This document shows positions 1 to 9,556 of a DNA stretch of 64,000 nt, in pieces (the first letter of the stretch is position 1; each line of letters opens with the position of its first letter). The DNA lies in contig NC_071349.1 in NCBI RefSeq assembly GCF_027744825.2, positions 6,448,001-6,512,000 of the forward strand. Reading direction: 5' to 3'. This DNA comes from Synchiropus splendidus (lineage: Eukaryota; Chordata; Actinopteri; Syngnathiformes; Callionymidae). A program made the position numbers and the translations under genes. The notes under the pieces are model-generated. The model was not told where the DNA came from and made no database searches. It saw only the letters and a list, made by a program, of their open reading frames with translations.

Positions 1-811
1 TATACTACATACAAATTTTCATTCAACATTTTATATGTAGACTTTCAGAATTTTTGCAGGATTATGACTGGTTTGAATTTTTTGAGGTATTTAGGAATTA
101 AATTACCCCAAAACACAAGCCTCAAATTTCATTTTCACATTTTGATTCTTTCAGTGAATATCAGTGGCAACCTGGAAGTACTTCTATTGGTTCAGCTAAT
201 CACTGACCACTCCAGCTTCCTGTTACTTTGCAGTGCTTTGGTGTGTTGCTGGGGGATTGCACATTTTTAATAAAATGGTGTATCATGCTATCATGTTTTT
301 GAATCCCCCAGACATTTAAAATGTGACATTTGTAGTGCCAGAAACAAGTTTGTAGTAGTTCTCACTCTTACAGATTACCATTTGTTGTCATCTTTTTATT
401 TTTAAAACATCACTTGCTCACTACTCAAAGCAACACATACAGGTGTGTTTCTTTTCTGTTGTATAGTTTTATAGTTTTTATTTAGTTTAATGAACTGACG
501 TGTTGAGTTATGCCCATTCAGCTCAAGAGCCGACTAAAAAGGATCATTGTCCAACATTGTGGTTTTCAACTGAATGGGTTGGTATCTAATTGCCTATAAT
601 CCCATTAAATTCTCAAATGTGTTTGTACTTTTGAATACAAGCCAAGACAACTGATTTTCTATTTTAAATTCATTTCTGACCTGCAGCTTTCTTTTTGAGA
701 GCTGGCCGCTCAATGTTGGTTGATATTTGGCCTTGGTGTAGGATAAAATTCAATCTTAGAGGCTTAGAGGCTGTTCACTCATGGCAAAATTTTCCTGTTT
801 ATTTCTTGCAG
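1..811 (+). other. scaf8: scaf8 intron (5' part outside window)
   Basis: AT-rich sequence ending in a pyrimidine-rich acceptor (ttcttgcag) at 811. I searched it for the preceding CTD-interacting-domain exon (YKPPISKAKMTQITK-like) and did not find it, so the first exons lie upstream. No other feature is visible. Confidence 0.8.
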
Positions 812-856
812 TTTTACAAGCATGTGGTGCAGAGTGTGGAGAAGTTCATACAGAAG
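812..856 (+). CDS. scaf8: scaf8 exon: CTD-interacting domain, FYKHVVQSVEKFIQK
   Basis: A 15-codon exon in phase 0 on both sides, between ttgcag and gtgagc. The peptide matches a helix of the SCAF8 CTD-interacting domain; the SCAF4 paralogue has a recognisably different version here. Confidence 0.92.
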
Positions 857-3800
857 GTGAGCAAATCTTTCCCCAACCTAAGGGTCACACACTCTTACCA
901 TATTTCAGTTGAGGCAGAAGTTGAGTTTTAGCAAAATATGAGGAAAAATGTGTCTCATTGTTATTATGTTTACATTTCCAGTGCAAACCAGAGTACAAGG
1001 TTCCAGGTCTGTACGTCATCGACTCCATCGTCAGGCAGTCGCGACACCAGTTTGGCACAGAGAAGGATGTTTTTGCTCCGCGCTTCAGCAAGAACATCAT
1101 TACTACATTCCAGCACTTGTACCGCTGCCCTTCAGATGATAAGGTCTCCACAACTCACTGTTTTTTTTTTTGTAACTAACTGGTTCACTAAGCTATTTGT
1201 GTATTGTAGCAGCCACAGCCAGATTATGTCCTTTGCTTATTGTAGCTTCATGTGTTTGTTTCCAGAGTAAGATAGTGCGAGTCCTCAATCTCTGGCAGAA
1301 GAATGCTGTGTTCAAGAGCGACATCATCCAGCCTCTATTGGACATGGCCGCGGGGATTGCTCCTCCAAGCATCACCCCCATCATGTCAAGCAGTGCTGCC
1401 CCAGTCAACAACACTACACCTGGTCAGCCACACAACCCGAATGAAGAGGATGCTTAAATGTTAACAATTGCTTCATGTGTCAACTATAGGTACTCCAGCT
1501 ACCCCAGCAACGCCAGCAAACATTGTCCAAGGACTCCCCGACTGGGCGTCCCAAATCACTAACACAGATACTGTTGCTGCAGTCGCCCAAATTCTACAAA
1601 GTCCTCAAGGACAGCAGGTGAGGAACTGCATTAACTCATGTGATTTGGAATGGCTAACGGAGTTTAAGACACAACACAGGCTTCATTGCTCTCTTCTGTC
1701 TGACAACAGCTTCAGCAGCTTGTCCAGAGTTTGCAGATGCAACAGCAGAAACCACAGCCGTCTCTACTTCAGGCTCTTGACGCTGGCCTCGTGGTGCAGT
1801 TGCAAGCTTTGACTGCCCAGCTGACCGCTGCAGCGACTGCCAACAGTCTTAACCCACTGGAGCAGAGGGTGGCTTCTTTCAACAAGGTACCACACACTGG
1901 CTCATTTTTGTTGGGCGCACAGCCTGTCCTGAATGCTTCGCACCTTTGATGCAGAAACTTTTGGGTCAGTTTGACTTCGGGAATGAATCCAGCCGGGGCG
2001 AGGACTCCAAGAAGGATGGTACTTCGTCCCAATTGTGAGTCCATCATGTTTTCCTGTCAAACACTTGTGTCTTTAACATCAGTCCTCTCTGCCTCAGCTG
2101 GGAATGTAATCTTTTTGTTTACTGCCCACAGGCCCATGGTATCGGAGCCCATCAACAGCTCTCTCTTCCACCAGCTCGCCGAGCAGCTTCAACAGCAGAA
2201 CCTTGAGCAGTTTCAAAAGCAGCTGTTGGAGCACCAGCAGAAGGTAATTTTGCTTGCCATCTTAAATTGAAATCTGGAGTTACACCACTGATAGACATCT
2301 GTTTCAGATGAGAAACAGGCTATATTTTGGGCCATTTCCGGAAATGGCAGTTAGTTGATGATTGAATGATGTTTTATAGGCTTTGGGCATGGACACTCAG
2401 GACTCCATCTTTGGAAAAGAGAATTCTGTTGCTACTGGTCAGAGTAGTGGTCAGCCACAGCTCCCTGAGCAAGACAATAAGATGGATGACTCCATGGACA
2501 ACCAGCAGCAGGTATGTCAAAACACTCTACATGATCTCAACAATACATAGAACATTCCAAATAGCACACATACACATGCAACTCCAGGACTAAGATCCTT
2601 CTATTAATTTTTTCTGATGTACAGAAAATGTTATTGTAAGAATGGGAGCAGAAACCTTTGCTTCTGGTTGCATCAAGGTTAAAAACAGATGTGACTAAGG
2701 CATAAATTACATGAATGAAGTAATTCAACTTTATTTATCTGGAGATGCATCCAAGTAGCTTTACTTAAACACACAATTCACAACAGCAATGAATATGGTC
2801 TGTAATGTGCATGTACAGTATGTGACCAAAAATGTTGATTCAGACCCGTTCAATCTAACTTTACTTTTTAGATATCCATAAAAAACATTTGATTTACAGA
2901 TGGTGATGTCGTCAGATAATCCATTTTATGGACTCTTAATATCGTTTCAGAACTGTGTTAAATACATAATACTCTGTTTTATTTAACACAAGTAAGTGTG
3001 GTTTGTTTTTTAAGATACTTTGTGTTTATCTGAGGACTTATATTTCCACGATCAATTTAATAACTAGCGTCATATAGCGTGTATGTATGGACTTTGATAT
3101 AATGACTTTTGTCGTATTTTTTTTAGGACATGGACCTTGATGATGGCCCAGATGGCATCGAGGGAGAGATCTTTGAGCCGGATGACAAGAAGACTCGCTC
3201 CAGGACTCGTTCAAGGTCACGCTCAAGGTCTGTTCACTTTCTGAAATTCCACTAAGTCACTGAAGCAATGCTGAGCCTGATTTTTCTTTGCAGGTCTCCA
3301 AAAAGAAGAAGGTCCCGCTCTCGCTCCAGCTCTCGTAAACGGAAGCACCGCAAGAGGTCACGCTCACGCTCCAGAGATCGCAAAAGGAAATCCTCCCGGT
3401 CGTACTCCAGCGAAAGACGTGCCAGAGAGCACGAGAAGGAGCGGCAGAAGAAAGGACTTCCCCCGATACGATCCAAAACCCTAAGTGGTCTGTCTGAATT
3501 TGAAGAGTAAAATTCTCAACATCATTGTGATGGTAGCTGATGTAATTTTTCTTTTTTTCATATCCAGTGTGCAGTACAACTCTCTGGGTGGGCCAGGTTG
3601 ACAAAAAGGCTACACAACAGGATCTGACAAATCTGTTTGAAGAGTATGGTCAGATAGAGTCGATAAATGTGAGTTTCCTTCTGCTGTTCAACATTCAACA
3701 AAATGGCTTGTAAGATTTTGCTGTATCTTATAATCACACCTGTATGATCCGCATTCCTCCTCAGATGATCCCACCCCGCGGCTGTGCCTACATCTGCATG

Positions 3801-6800
3801 GTCCACAGACAGGATGCCTATCGGGCTCGCCAAAAGCTGAGTACTGGCGCCGTCAAAATCGGCTCAAAGGTCATCAAGGTACAAATTTCTACTCCATCTT
3901 AATTAGAGTAACTTCACTGGTATCTCTTTGTGATTTTACTATCACCCTGGTAGTGCAGGTTTGCTACTCCGATTCATGGCTGGTATTGATTTGTGTCACG
4001 CAGATTGCCTGGGCCTTGAACAAAGGAGTGAAGCAGGAATACAAGCAGTTTTGGGACGTGGACCTGGGTGTCACCTACATACCCTGGGAGAAGGTCAAGC
4101 TGGACGACTTGGATGACTTTGCTGAGGGAGGAATCATTGACCAGGAGACGGTCAACGATGGTGAGTAGAAACAGTCCTCCTCCTCTGTCATTTTCAGTTT
4201 TCTGTCATTGACATTTTCCTAACAATGGTTTGTGTTTGCAGAATGGGAAATGGTAAAAAATACAGAGTCTGCCAAAGAGGCCACTAGCCAGCCGACCAAC
4301 GCAGAGACAGCCACACCGACCAACTCCCAAGCAGAAACATTCAACCAGCAGGTCACCATGATGCCTGTGCAGGTGAGGAAGGCTGCCATTAGATCTGCAC
4401 TCCTCCAATTTGTTGCCCACCTTGAATATGAAATGTAATCATTTCCATTAGCTCTAGTGTTCAAGTTAGTTATCTTCTCTTTCTCTTAAGTTGCCGGTGA
4501 CACAGGCTGTCCCAAATGCGGTCGGTCTGGTCCCACCTACCTTCCCTGTCAACATGGGAATCCCCCCGCCTGGTTTCGGGCCTCCACCACCGTTCATGAG
4601 GCCCGCCTTCAATGCATCGCAGCCACCTCCAGGTAACGGCAGCAAATATAAGCTTAAACATCATGATGCATAACGGTTGTGTAACTGTCTCGTGATTTCC
4701 TCCTGACCAGGTTTTCTGCAGGCGGCACAAACGGCAGCATTGGCCTCCGCTCCAGCTTGTGAGTATTTTGAGAGTGCCCTTGCATTGCCCTGTGAAGTGC
4801 AGTTTTGGCTAACCTATGTCTCTGACTTCCAGCCTTAGTGCAGCCTTCAGTGGCGACCAGCCAAGAGAGTGTGAAAGATTCCCCATTTGCAGCGATGATC
4901 CCTACAACCAGTGGAATCCCCGGCAGCTTCATGCCTTCCGCCATCCCTGGAGCCAGCGTGTTTAATCCAGTGGGGCTGCAGGCTCAACAGGCTGTCGGTG
5001 ATAAAACGCAGCAGTCTGAGGGTCTGGACGCTGCTGCTGAGCTCACACTGCAAGGTAAACTATTGTCTGTAAACTGGAAGCCATCCATTAGCTTCTGTGT
5101 CTTGTAATCTTCTCCTTGTTTCACAGGAATGCAGAACGCTGTCCGCAGTGGGATGGGTCTCCTCGGCATGCACCCCACTGCCTCCCTCCCTCACCCTCTC
5201 CACCAAGCTGGCCTGCCGGGTCAGAGACTGCCTGGAATGATGCCTCCAAACCTACTCCAGGCTGGTGCTGCTGCCCGCTTCCCTCTCCTACTGCAGCCAG
5301 GCCAGCAGCCTCCAAACCTTCTGGATGCTTCCCTTCATGCCCGTGTGAGAGCCCCCTTCCCTCAGATTGACCCCTATAACAGACCCCCAAACTTCAACAA
5401 TGACATTGCACCCAAGACTGAAGAGTCTTCCTCCACTGCGGACGAGGGCAAAGATCAGGACTATCGCTTCCCGCCAATAGAAAAGCAAAGTACCGGACTC
5501 CTCAGGACACCACCTCCAGAGCACCGGGAGAATCTTGGCAATGCAGCAACAGGGAGTGGGGGAAGTGGTGTTGGAGGAGGTAGACCACCTTTGCTTCAGA
5601 CTCCAGGGACTCCCACTCAAAGACCCAGTTTGCTGGGCCGCCTACAGGCTCTGGCTGGCTTCACTCCTGATAACCGCTGGAACCAGACCAGAGGGGACTT
5701 TGATGAGCGTGATGGCATCCATGGAGGCCCACAACCAGCCTCTGGACCCCAAAAAAGCTTCCAGGAAGAGCGCCCACCTGGGCAGAACTTCTCCAACCGT
5801 TTTGACAACCGTTCCACCGGAGGCCCGTCTTCAGGAAGTGCAGGTCTGCCACAGCAGGCTTGGAACCGAGGAGGCGGGGGCCCCAGTGAAGTGCATCAAG
5901 ATCTGGATGAGCGTCGGCGTCCCTGGGACAGACAGCGAGACAGAGACGAAAGAGAATTTGACTTCAGGAGAGAAATGAACGGGAACCGGCATAGTCGCGA
6001 GCGTGACAGAGAACGAGAACGAGAACGGGAACGAGAGCGGGGCAGAGACCGTACCAGAGAGAGTGATCGAGATAAAGAGAGAGAGCGAGAAAGAGGGGGC
6101 TGGACTCCCCTCCTCCCCCTACCGACTCCTCTGCTTCCCACCCCTCCACTCAATCCCAATCTGACCATGAATCAGGGGAAGCCTCTGACCTCAATGAAAG
6201 TAAACCCACAGAACCAGTCACGATTCCAGTCCGCACTTCTGCATGAGCCTCCATCTAAACCTTCCCTTCTGGGTCAGCCACCGCTTCACGTCCCGATGAA
6301 GTCCCCCCCTCCATCACACAGCCAGGATGCTGCAACCACTCTGCTAGAAACCCCTGGCCAATCTGAGCTGCCTCAAGTGGAATCTCCTTCTTCTGTCACA
6401 CCAACATCAGAAGATAATGAGGGGACCAGGACCCCCTCTGTGATGGCAAAATCGCCTAAAGGCCCCGATACTCCAACACCTGTCGAATCCCCATCTCTGC
6501 AACCAACCCAGTCCCTGTCAGTGACCCCCACTTCTTCAGGAGAAGAAACCCCCAAGCAGGCCTCACCCGCTCTCCCTTTAACAAGGGACTCACCTGTGGC
6601 CTTGAGACAAGAGTCCCCCCCCACTGAAGAGACCCCCTGCTCTCTGGAGGGGCAAGAAAGTCCACAAAAGGAAGAGAAACCAACCCAAGAGAAACCTTTT
6701 TCTCCACAGCCGCAGTGTGCTAATGGACCCCAGACGGACTCTGTGGCTGAGCCTACTCCTGAAGTTTCACCAGAGCCGGCTCCAGCCTCCTCCCCTAAAC

Positions 6801-6931
6801 CTCTGCTCCCTGAAGGTGTAGCAGAACAGGAGCAGCGGATGGTCTCTCCCCAGGACGTAGACATTGAGCCGGTGGAGGAAGCTGCGAGTCAGCCAGTAGT
6901 GGACACTGTCCCCGAGACAGAGGGGACATAA
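812..6931 (+). CDS. scaf8: scaf8, SR-related CTD-associated factor 8 (spliced, 5' end outside window)
   Basis: Scaf8 binds the phosphorylated C-terminal domain of RNA polymerase II and is known, with Scaf4, to restrain early polyadenylation and support elongation in the nucleus. Eighteen exons with GT-AG borders join in phase: 812-856, 982-1143, 1266-1422, 1490-1617, 1710-1886, 1955-2034, 2132-2243, 2380-2511, 3127-3227, 3294-3487, 3568-3668, 3765-3878, 4004-4160, 4242-4372, 4491-4632, 4711-4758, 4833-5054, 5127-6931. The total is 4008 nt, or 1335 codons plus TAA. Order of parts: CTD-interacting domain (local residues 1 to about 100), Gln-rich segment, RS region (about 332-428), RRM (about 432-508), Pro/Met-rich segment, RE/RD tract, Ser/Thr-Pro-rich tail ending ETEGT. 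Scaf8 is preferred over Scaf4 because of FYKHVVQSVEKFIQK, the RRRPWDRQRDRDEREFDF-like block and the EGT C-terminus. About 38 N-terminal residues lie upstream. The predicted full length of about 1,370 residues exceeds the human protein (about 1,270) through C-terminal expansion. Confidence 0.95.
982..1143 (+). CDS. scaf8: scaf8 exon: CTD-interacting domain core
   Basis: 54 codons, phase 0/0, with acceptor tttccag and donor gtctcc. It encodes CKPEYKVPGLYVIDSIVRQS through LYRCPSDDK. This is the most conserved part of the CTD-interacting domain and holds the helix with the YVIDSIVR motif. Confidence 0.95.
1266..1422 (+). CDS. scaf8: scaf8 exon: end of CTD-interacting domain
   Basis: 157 nt, phase 0 to 1. 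It begins SKIVRVLNLWQKNAVFKSDI, the last helices of the domain, and continues into QPLLDMAAGIAPP and a Ser/Thr/Pro linker. The donor follows ACACCTG at 1423. Confidence 0.94.
1490..1617 (+). CDS. scaf8: scaf8 exon: TPAN/VQGLPD linker
   Basis: 128 nt, phase 1 to 0. It encodes a TPATPATPAN repeat, then IVQGLPDWASQITNTDT and AAVAQILQSPQGQQ. The human protein has one extra proline in the GLPD segment. Confidence 0.93.
1710..1886 (+). CDS. scaf8: scaf8 exon: glutamine-rich helical segment
   Basis: 59 codons, phase 0/0. It encodes LQQLVQSLQMQQQKPQPSLL and QALDAGLVVQLQALTAQLTA, a Gln/Ala/Leu-rich stretch very close to human SCAF8. Confidence 0.95.
1955..2034 (+). CDS. scaf8: scaf8 exon: KLLGQFDFGNE acidic segment
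   Basis: 80 nt, phase 0 to 2. The human counterpart reads KLMDRFDFGEDSE. The acceptor is gatgcag and the donor gtgagt. Confidence 0.88.
2132..2243 (+). CDS. scaf8: scaf8 exon: second Gln-rich helix
   Basis: 112 nt, phase 2 to 0. It encodes LFHQLAEQLQQQNLEQFQKQ and LLEHQQK, matching the human HQIAEQLQQQNLE segment. Confidence 0.92.
2380..2511 (+). CDS. scaf8: scaf8 exon: variable Ser/Gln linker
   Basis: 44 codons, phase 0/0, acceptor ttttatag, donor gtatgt. The peptide starts ALGMDTQDSIFGKEN and ends DDSMDNQQQ. It is weakly conserved, but it keeps phase and ends like the human DDSIDIQQQ. Confidence 0.88.
2512..3126 (+). other. scaf8: scaf8 intron
   Basis: 615 nt, AT-rich, with donor gtatgt and acceptor ttttttttag. 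No repeat or additional exon is visible. Confidence 0.85.
3127..3227 (+). CDS. scaf8: scaf8 exon: acidic segment and start of RS region
   Basis: 101 nt, phase 0 to 2. It encodes DMDLDDGPDGIEGEIFEPDD followed by KKTRSRTRSRSRS, the beginning of the arginine/serine region. Confidence 0.93.
3294..3487 (+). CDS. scaf8: scaf8 exon: arginine/serine-rich region
   Basis: 194 nt, phase 2 to 1. It encodes SPKRRRSRSRSSSRKRKHRK and then RSRSRSRDRKRKSSRSYSSE, ending GLPPIRSKTLS just before the RRM. The region is basic and nuclear-localising in character. The donor is AAGTG|gtctgt, which restores the SVCSTTLWVGQ junction. Confidence 0.94.
3568..3668 (+). CDS. scaf8: scaf8 exon: RRM first half (RNP2)
   Basis: 101 nt, phase 1 to 0. 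It encodes CSTTLWVGQVDKKATQQDLT and the helix ending YGQIESIN. LWVGQV is the RNP2 strand of the RNA-recognition motif. Confidence 0.95.
3765..3878 (+). CDS. scaf8: scaf8 exon: RRM second half (RNP1)
   Basis: 38 codons, phase 0/0. It encodes MIPPRGCAYICMVHRQDAYR and ends GSKVIK. RGCAYICM is the RNP1 strand. Confidence 0.95.
4004..4160 (+). CDS. scaf8: scaf8 exon: RRM end and IAWALNKG block
   Basis: 157 nt, phase 0 to 1. It encodes IAWALNKGVKQEYKQFWDVD and LGVTYIPWEKV, a block conserved between SCAF4 and SCAF8 just after the RRM. Confidence 0.95.
4242..4372 (+). CDS. scaf8: scaf8 exon: Thr/Gln-rich linker
   Basis: 131 nt, phase 1 to 0. It begins EWEMVKNTESAKEATSQPT. The human counterpart begins EWETVKSSEPVKE. 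Confidence 0.9.
4491..4632 (+). CDS. scaf8: scaf8 exon: PPPGFGPPPPF segment
   Basis: 142 nt, phase 0 to 1. It encodes a Pro-rich stretch including GIPPPGFGPPPPFMRPAFN. The human equivalent is VPPPGFSPIPPPPFLRASFN. Confidence 0.93.
4711..4758 (+). CDS. scaf8: scaf8 exon: short 48-nt exon
   Basis: 48 nt, phase 1 to 1. It encodes GFLQAAQTAALASAPA and spans the QPPPGF junction. It is accepted because both borders are canonical and it keeps the frame between two well-matched exons. Confidence 0.82.
4833..5054 (+). CDS. scaf8: scaf8 exon: Ser/Gly/Ala-rich segment
   Basis: 222 nt, phase 1 to 1. It encodes SLVQPSVATSQESVKDSPF and a low-complexity stretch ending ELTLQ. The human protein has SLVQPSLSMTPETVKD at this point. 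Confidence 0.9.
5127..6931 (+). CDS. scaf8: scaf8 last coding exon: low-complexity C-terminus and stop
   Basis: 1805 nt, phase 1, stop TAA at 6929-6931. Order of content: Met/Leu/Pro-rich segment (5129-5400); DYRFPPIE motif (about 5460); GRPPLL and LLGRLQALAGFTPDNRW (about 5580-5680); conserved RRRPWDRQRDRDEREFDF block (about 5910-5965); alternating RD/RE tract (about 5995-6095); proline/leucine stretch; about twenty Ser-Pro or Thr-Pro sites (6300-6860); and PETEGT at the end. From memory of the human protein, the RE tract and the SP/TP tail are larger here, and the mammalian QPPN repeat array is missing. Confidence 0.95.
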
Positions 6932-7448
6932 TCATCACTCAGTAGGTAAAAGATCATTTTGTAAAGTTGTCTCTTCTTCTCTGTGCTCATGTCAGCAACC
7001 ATCAGCACCACATGGGACATAATGACTCACTCTGATTTTAACCTCCAAAACACTTGTGTACCCGCATAGATCCACTGATAGATCTTTTATTTGTTTTTGA
7101 TTTTAAAACTGAAAACAACACCCTCCATAATTTTATGAGGTCTGTTTGGGCCAATTTTATCAAATTCAACCTCCCAAAATGTTTGAGTTGTGCAAGTGGG
7201 AACTCAGTTTTGACCTTCCTATGGAAGAGAGGAAGAGATCCCGGCTATTCAACAATGGTTTGAAATTTGTACTTGAAAATGTTGCTGGTTCAATTGTTGT
7301 CTCTTCTTTTTTTAAATGCTGCTGTTTTCGACGATTCATGGCATCCTGCACCGCTTTCTGTTTCACAACAGAACCTGTAGTCTGACACCGGTGCGCCTGC
7401 TTATATAATTGGAGCCGTCATGGAAGCAAAACAATGTTGTATCCCCAA

Positions 7449-7454
7449 AATAAA
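7449..7454 (+). promoter_or_regulatory. candidate poly(A) signal AATAAA (scaf8)
   Basis: Canonical hexamer about 520 nt after the scaf8 stop, in the sense orientation. Confidence 0.45.
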
Positions 7455-7533
7455 TGTCTGTAATTTGCTTCTACTTATTCCCTGAACACTGACAGACGTA
7501 GAAGACGAGGGATATTTGGATGTTTTAGTGTGA

Positions 7534-7539
7534 AATAAA
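7534..7539 (+). promoter_or_regulatory. candidate poly(A) signal AATAAA (scaf8)
   Basis: Second canonical hexamer about 600 nt after the stop, followed within 30 nt by T-rich sequence (cttttgtctcttt). Confidence 0.5.
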
Positions 7540-8017
7540 CATGCTTTTGTCTCTTTAAACACATGCTTTAGGACTGCTTTCTGACCAGGACCGGCGGAAA
7601 CTTAATGTACTTTGTCACTTCAGGCCAATTCTCAAATTTCTGCGTGAACATCCATCCGCAGAGCACTTTTGTTGGATTTCATTTTTCACTTCAGTTTTTG
7701 TTTCCTGGAGCTTTTGCTGCGTGACTGCTGCAGATTGGATTGTGCCTTTTTTTCCTTTTTTAACATAACATGGATATGACGTTCACGATGCTGCCCAAGT
7801 CTACTGCGTGATTGACTCCAGACTCTGTCCTGCGCTGAAGTTGGTAGCGGGACGGTGTGTACAGCACTCACCTACAAGTGTTATCTCATTGTTGAGTGCA
7901 TGCAGGCCTATAGCTCTTGTCTCCTCTTCATTTCAACTTGTAGTGATGTTTCTGTTGACGTACCACTCTATAGGTAGGACACTGTTCTCTCAGACCACTC
8001 CAGGAGCTGTCCTGTTG

Positions 8018-8023
8018 AATAAA
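8018..8023 (+). promoter_or_regulatory. possible distal poly(A) signal AATAAA
   Basis: A hexamer about 1.1 kb after the stop with a T-rich stretch downstream (cccttttttattct-like). It could end a long 3' UTR form. Confidence 0.3.
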
Positions 8024-8895
8024 TGGTGCATCAATAATCCCCACTTCCCTTTTTATTCTCATGAATCCAGATGGATTCCCCTACTTGAATGCCATGTTTC
8101 TAGTCAACACATGAGTATTTGACATTATTTTGCACTTGTAGATGCTGAAAACCATCAATATAAATGTAAGGGAAGAAATGGAAACTCATCCTAGCCTTCT
8201 GTTCTATTGCGAGATATTAACATTCCTGGACGAATTGTTTTATCATGTCACCAAACATGCTGGAAGAATTGGCCAATTTCCTTCCTTTATTCTCAAAAAC
8301 AACATTTTAACTCCTTGACTTCCCTTGATGTCACTGCCGGTTTCCATGTCAAGAATATTTAGACTCAAAAAAAATGTTTTCTCTTTTTCTGCAGTGAGTG
8401 CAATGGCAAGTAAATATGTTTTTAAATGAGCTTTGTTGAAGTATATAGGCAATGAATAGTAAAATCAACAAGCTGCGTTATCAATGTGTATGAAGGCAGA
8501 TTTGGAAAACAGGTTACGAGAACCCCGAGACTTATACCGATGATTTGAATGTTTTTTTGTGTGCATAATACTAGCATCATAGAACCCAACTGTTATTTCA
8601 AGAGTTGCGATCCCATTAGTGAGTCACCAAGTGTAAAACATAGTTCCATCCATACACAGAGAAGTGGATGTATTTCGGTGTTCTGCTGCACCACTTTCAA
8701 AAATTCTTGTGTTGAGGTGATGAAGTGAACAATATTATCATTCAAAGGTTTAATACCAAGTTTGAGCGATTACAGAAACAAACTAATGCAGTGATCCTCC
8801 TTCATAGCCTAAACAGATGCATGCTTATAGTAATACAAGCCCTCACATATATGTTGCCATGGTGACTGCAACATTAAGATTTGATACAATTCACA

Positions 8896-8906
8896 GCTGA
8901 GTCAGC
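8896..8906. promoter_or_regulatory. MAF recognition element-like palindrome
   Basis: gctgagtcagc is a perfect 11-bp palindrome. It matches the core of the T-MARE (TGCTGAGTCAGCA) and contains an AP-1 site. An X-box-like gttgccatggtgac lies 30 bp upstream. Function is inferred from motif match only. Confidence 0.3.
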
Positions 8907-9435
8907 AAAAAAAAACAAACTCCCCTAACATGTTAAAAGTTGGTCTTGCGATCCAAGACCAGCTGCATTTTCAGGAAGCCTTTTTCTTTGAGGACGATTT
9001 ATCACCTCTGCACGATGAATCCGCTTCTATCAGCCCTGAAACAGGCATGGCAGCTATAAACATAAATCCTCCTCAGTGAGGTCCCACATCCGTCAGCCCT
9101 GTTTATCTGAGGCTCCGTAAAGGGGCAGAGACGGATTAAATTGAAGAAACCCATAAAGCTAAGACTCTGGATTCTTGTCTTCAAGAGCTTTGGTGTTAAT
9201 AAATGTGATTCAGGGTTGTTTTGTGGAGGATTTAAGTGAAACAAGTAACATGATGTCATGTTTTATTTTACTACTTCATCTAGTAAAATTAGTTAAAATA
9301 AATGTGTTGGATTCCATTTTCAGGACGAAGCCGACAATTGAGTGATGATGCCCAGCACGTTAGTTACCTGAATATCAGTTGCAAATACCTAGAAATGCAT
9401 GCAAATAAAAAGAAGCTGGCATCAGAATGAGCAAT

Positions 9436-9556
9436 TCAGAATCAGAAACAACTTTATTGACATGCTCAGTGGAAATCCCACCAACTAGGAAAGTGCTTTG
9501 GATTAAAGTGCTGTCATGAATAAAATAAAAATAGAATAAATAAAATCAAATAAGTG
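9436..9556. repeat. dispersed teleost repeat remnant (AACTTTATTGAC type)
   Basis: cagaatcagaaacaacttta-type sequence followed by an A-rich tail with repeated AATAAA units. It resembles LINE 3'-end copies common in fish, often seen as 'AATCAGCTTTATTGGCC'. It is degraded. Confidence 0.45.

Larger units (their letters stand above)
6932..7560 (+). other. scaf8: scaf8 3' UTR (probable)
   Basis: Sequence after the scaf8 stop with no coding potential and an AT-rich, T-rich character typical of a 3' UTR. Two AATAAA hexamers near the end make this the likely main transcript end. A longer UTR reaching about 8040 is possible. Confidence 0.55.
7561..9435. other. intergenic sequence downstream of scaf8
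   Basis: No gene is recognised. The block 8850-9260 is less AT-rich and carries an RFX-like X-box half (8853-8866) and a perfect 11-bp MAF/AP-1 palindrome (8896-8906). The remainder is plain AT-rich DNA or a long 3' UTR. Confidence 0.5.

Noticed and set aside
6373..6864. Minus-strand 163-codon frame
   Set aside because: It is the antisense shadow of the scaf8 last exon, caused by low-complexity Ser/Pro codons.
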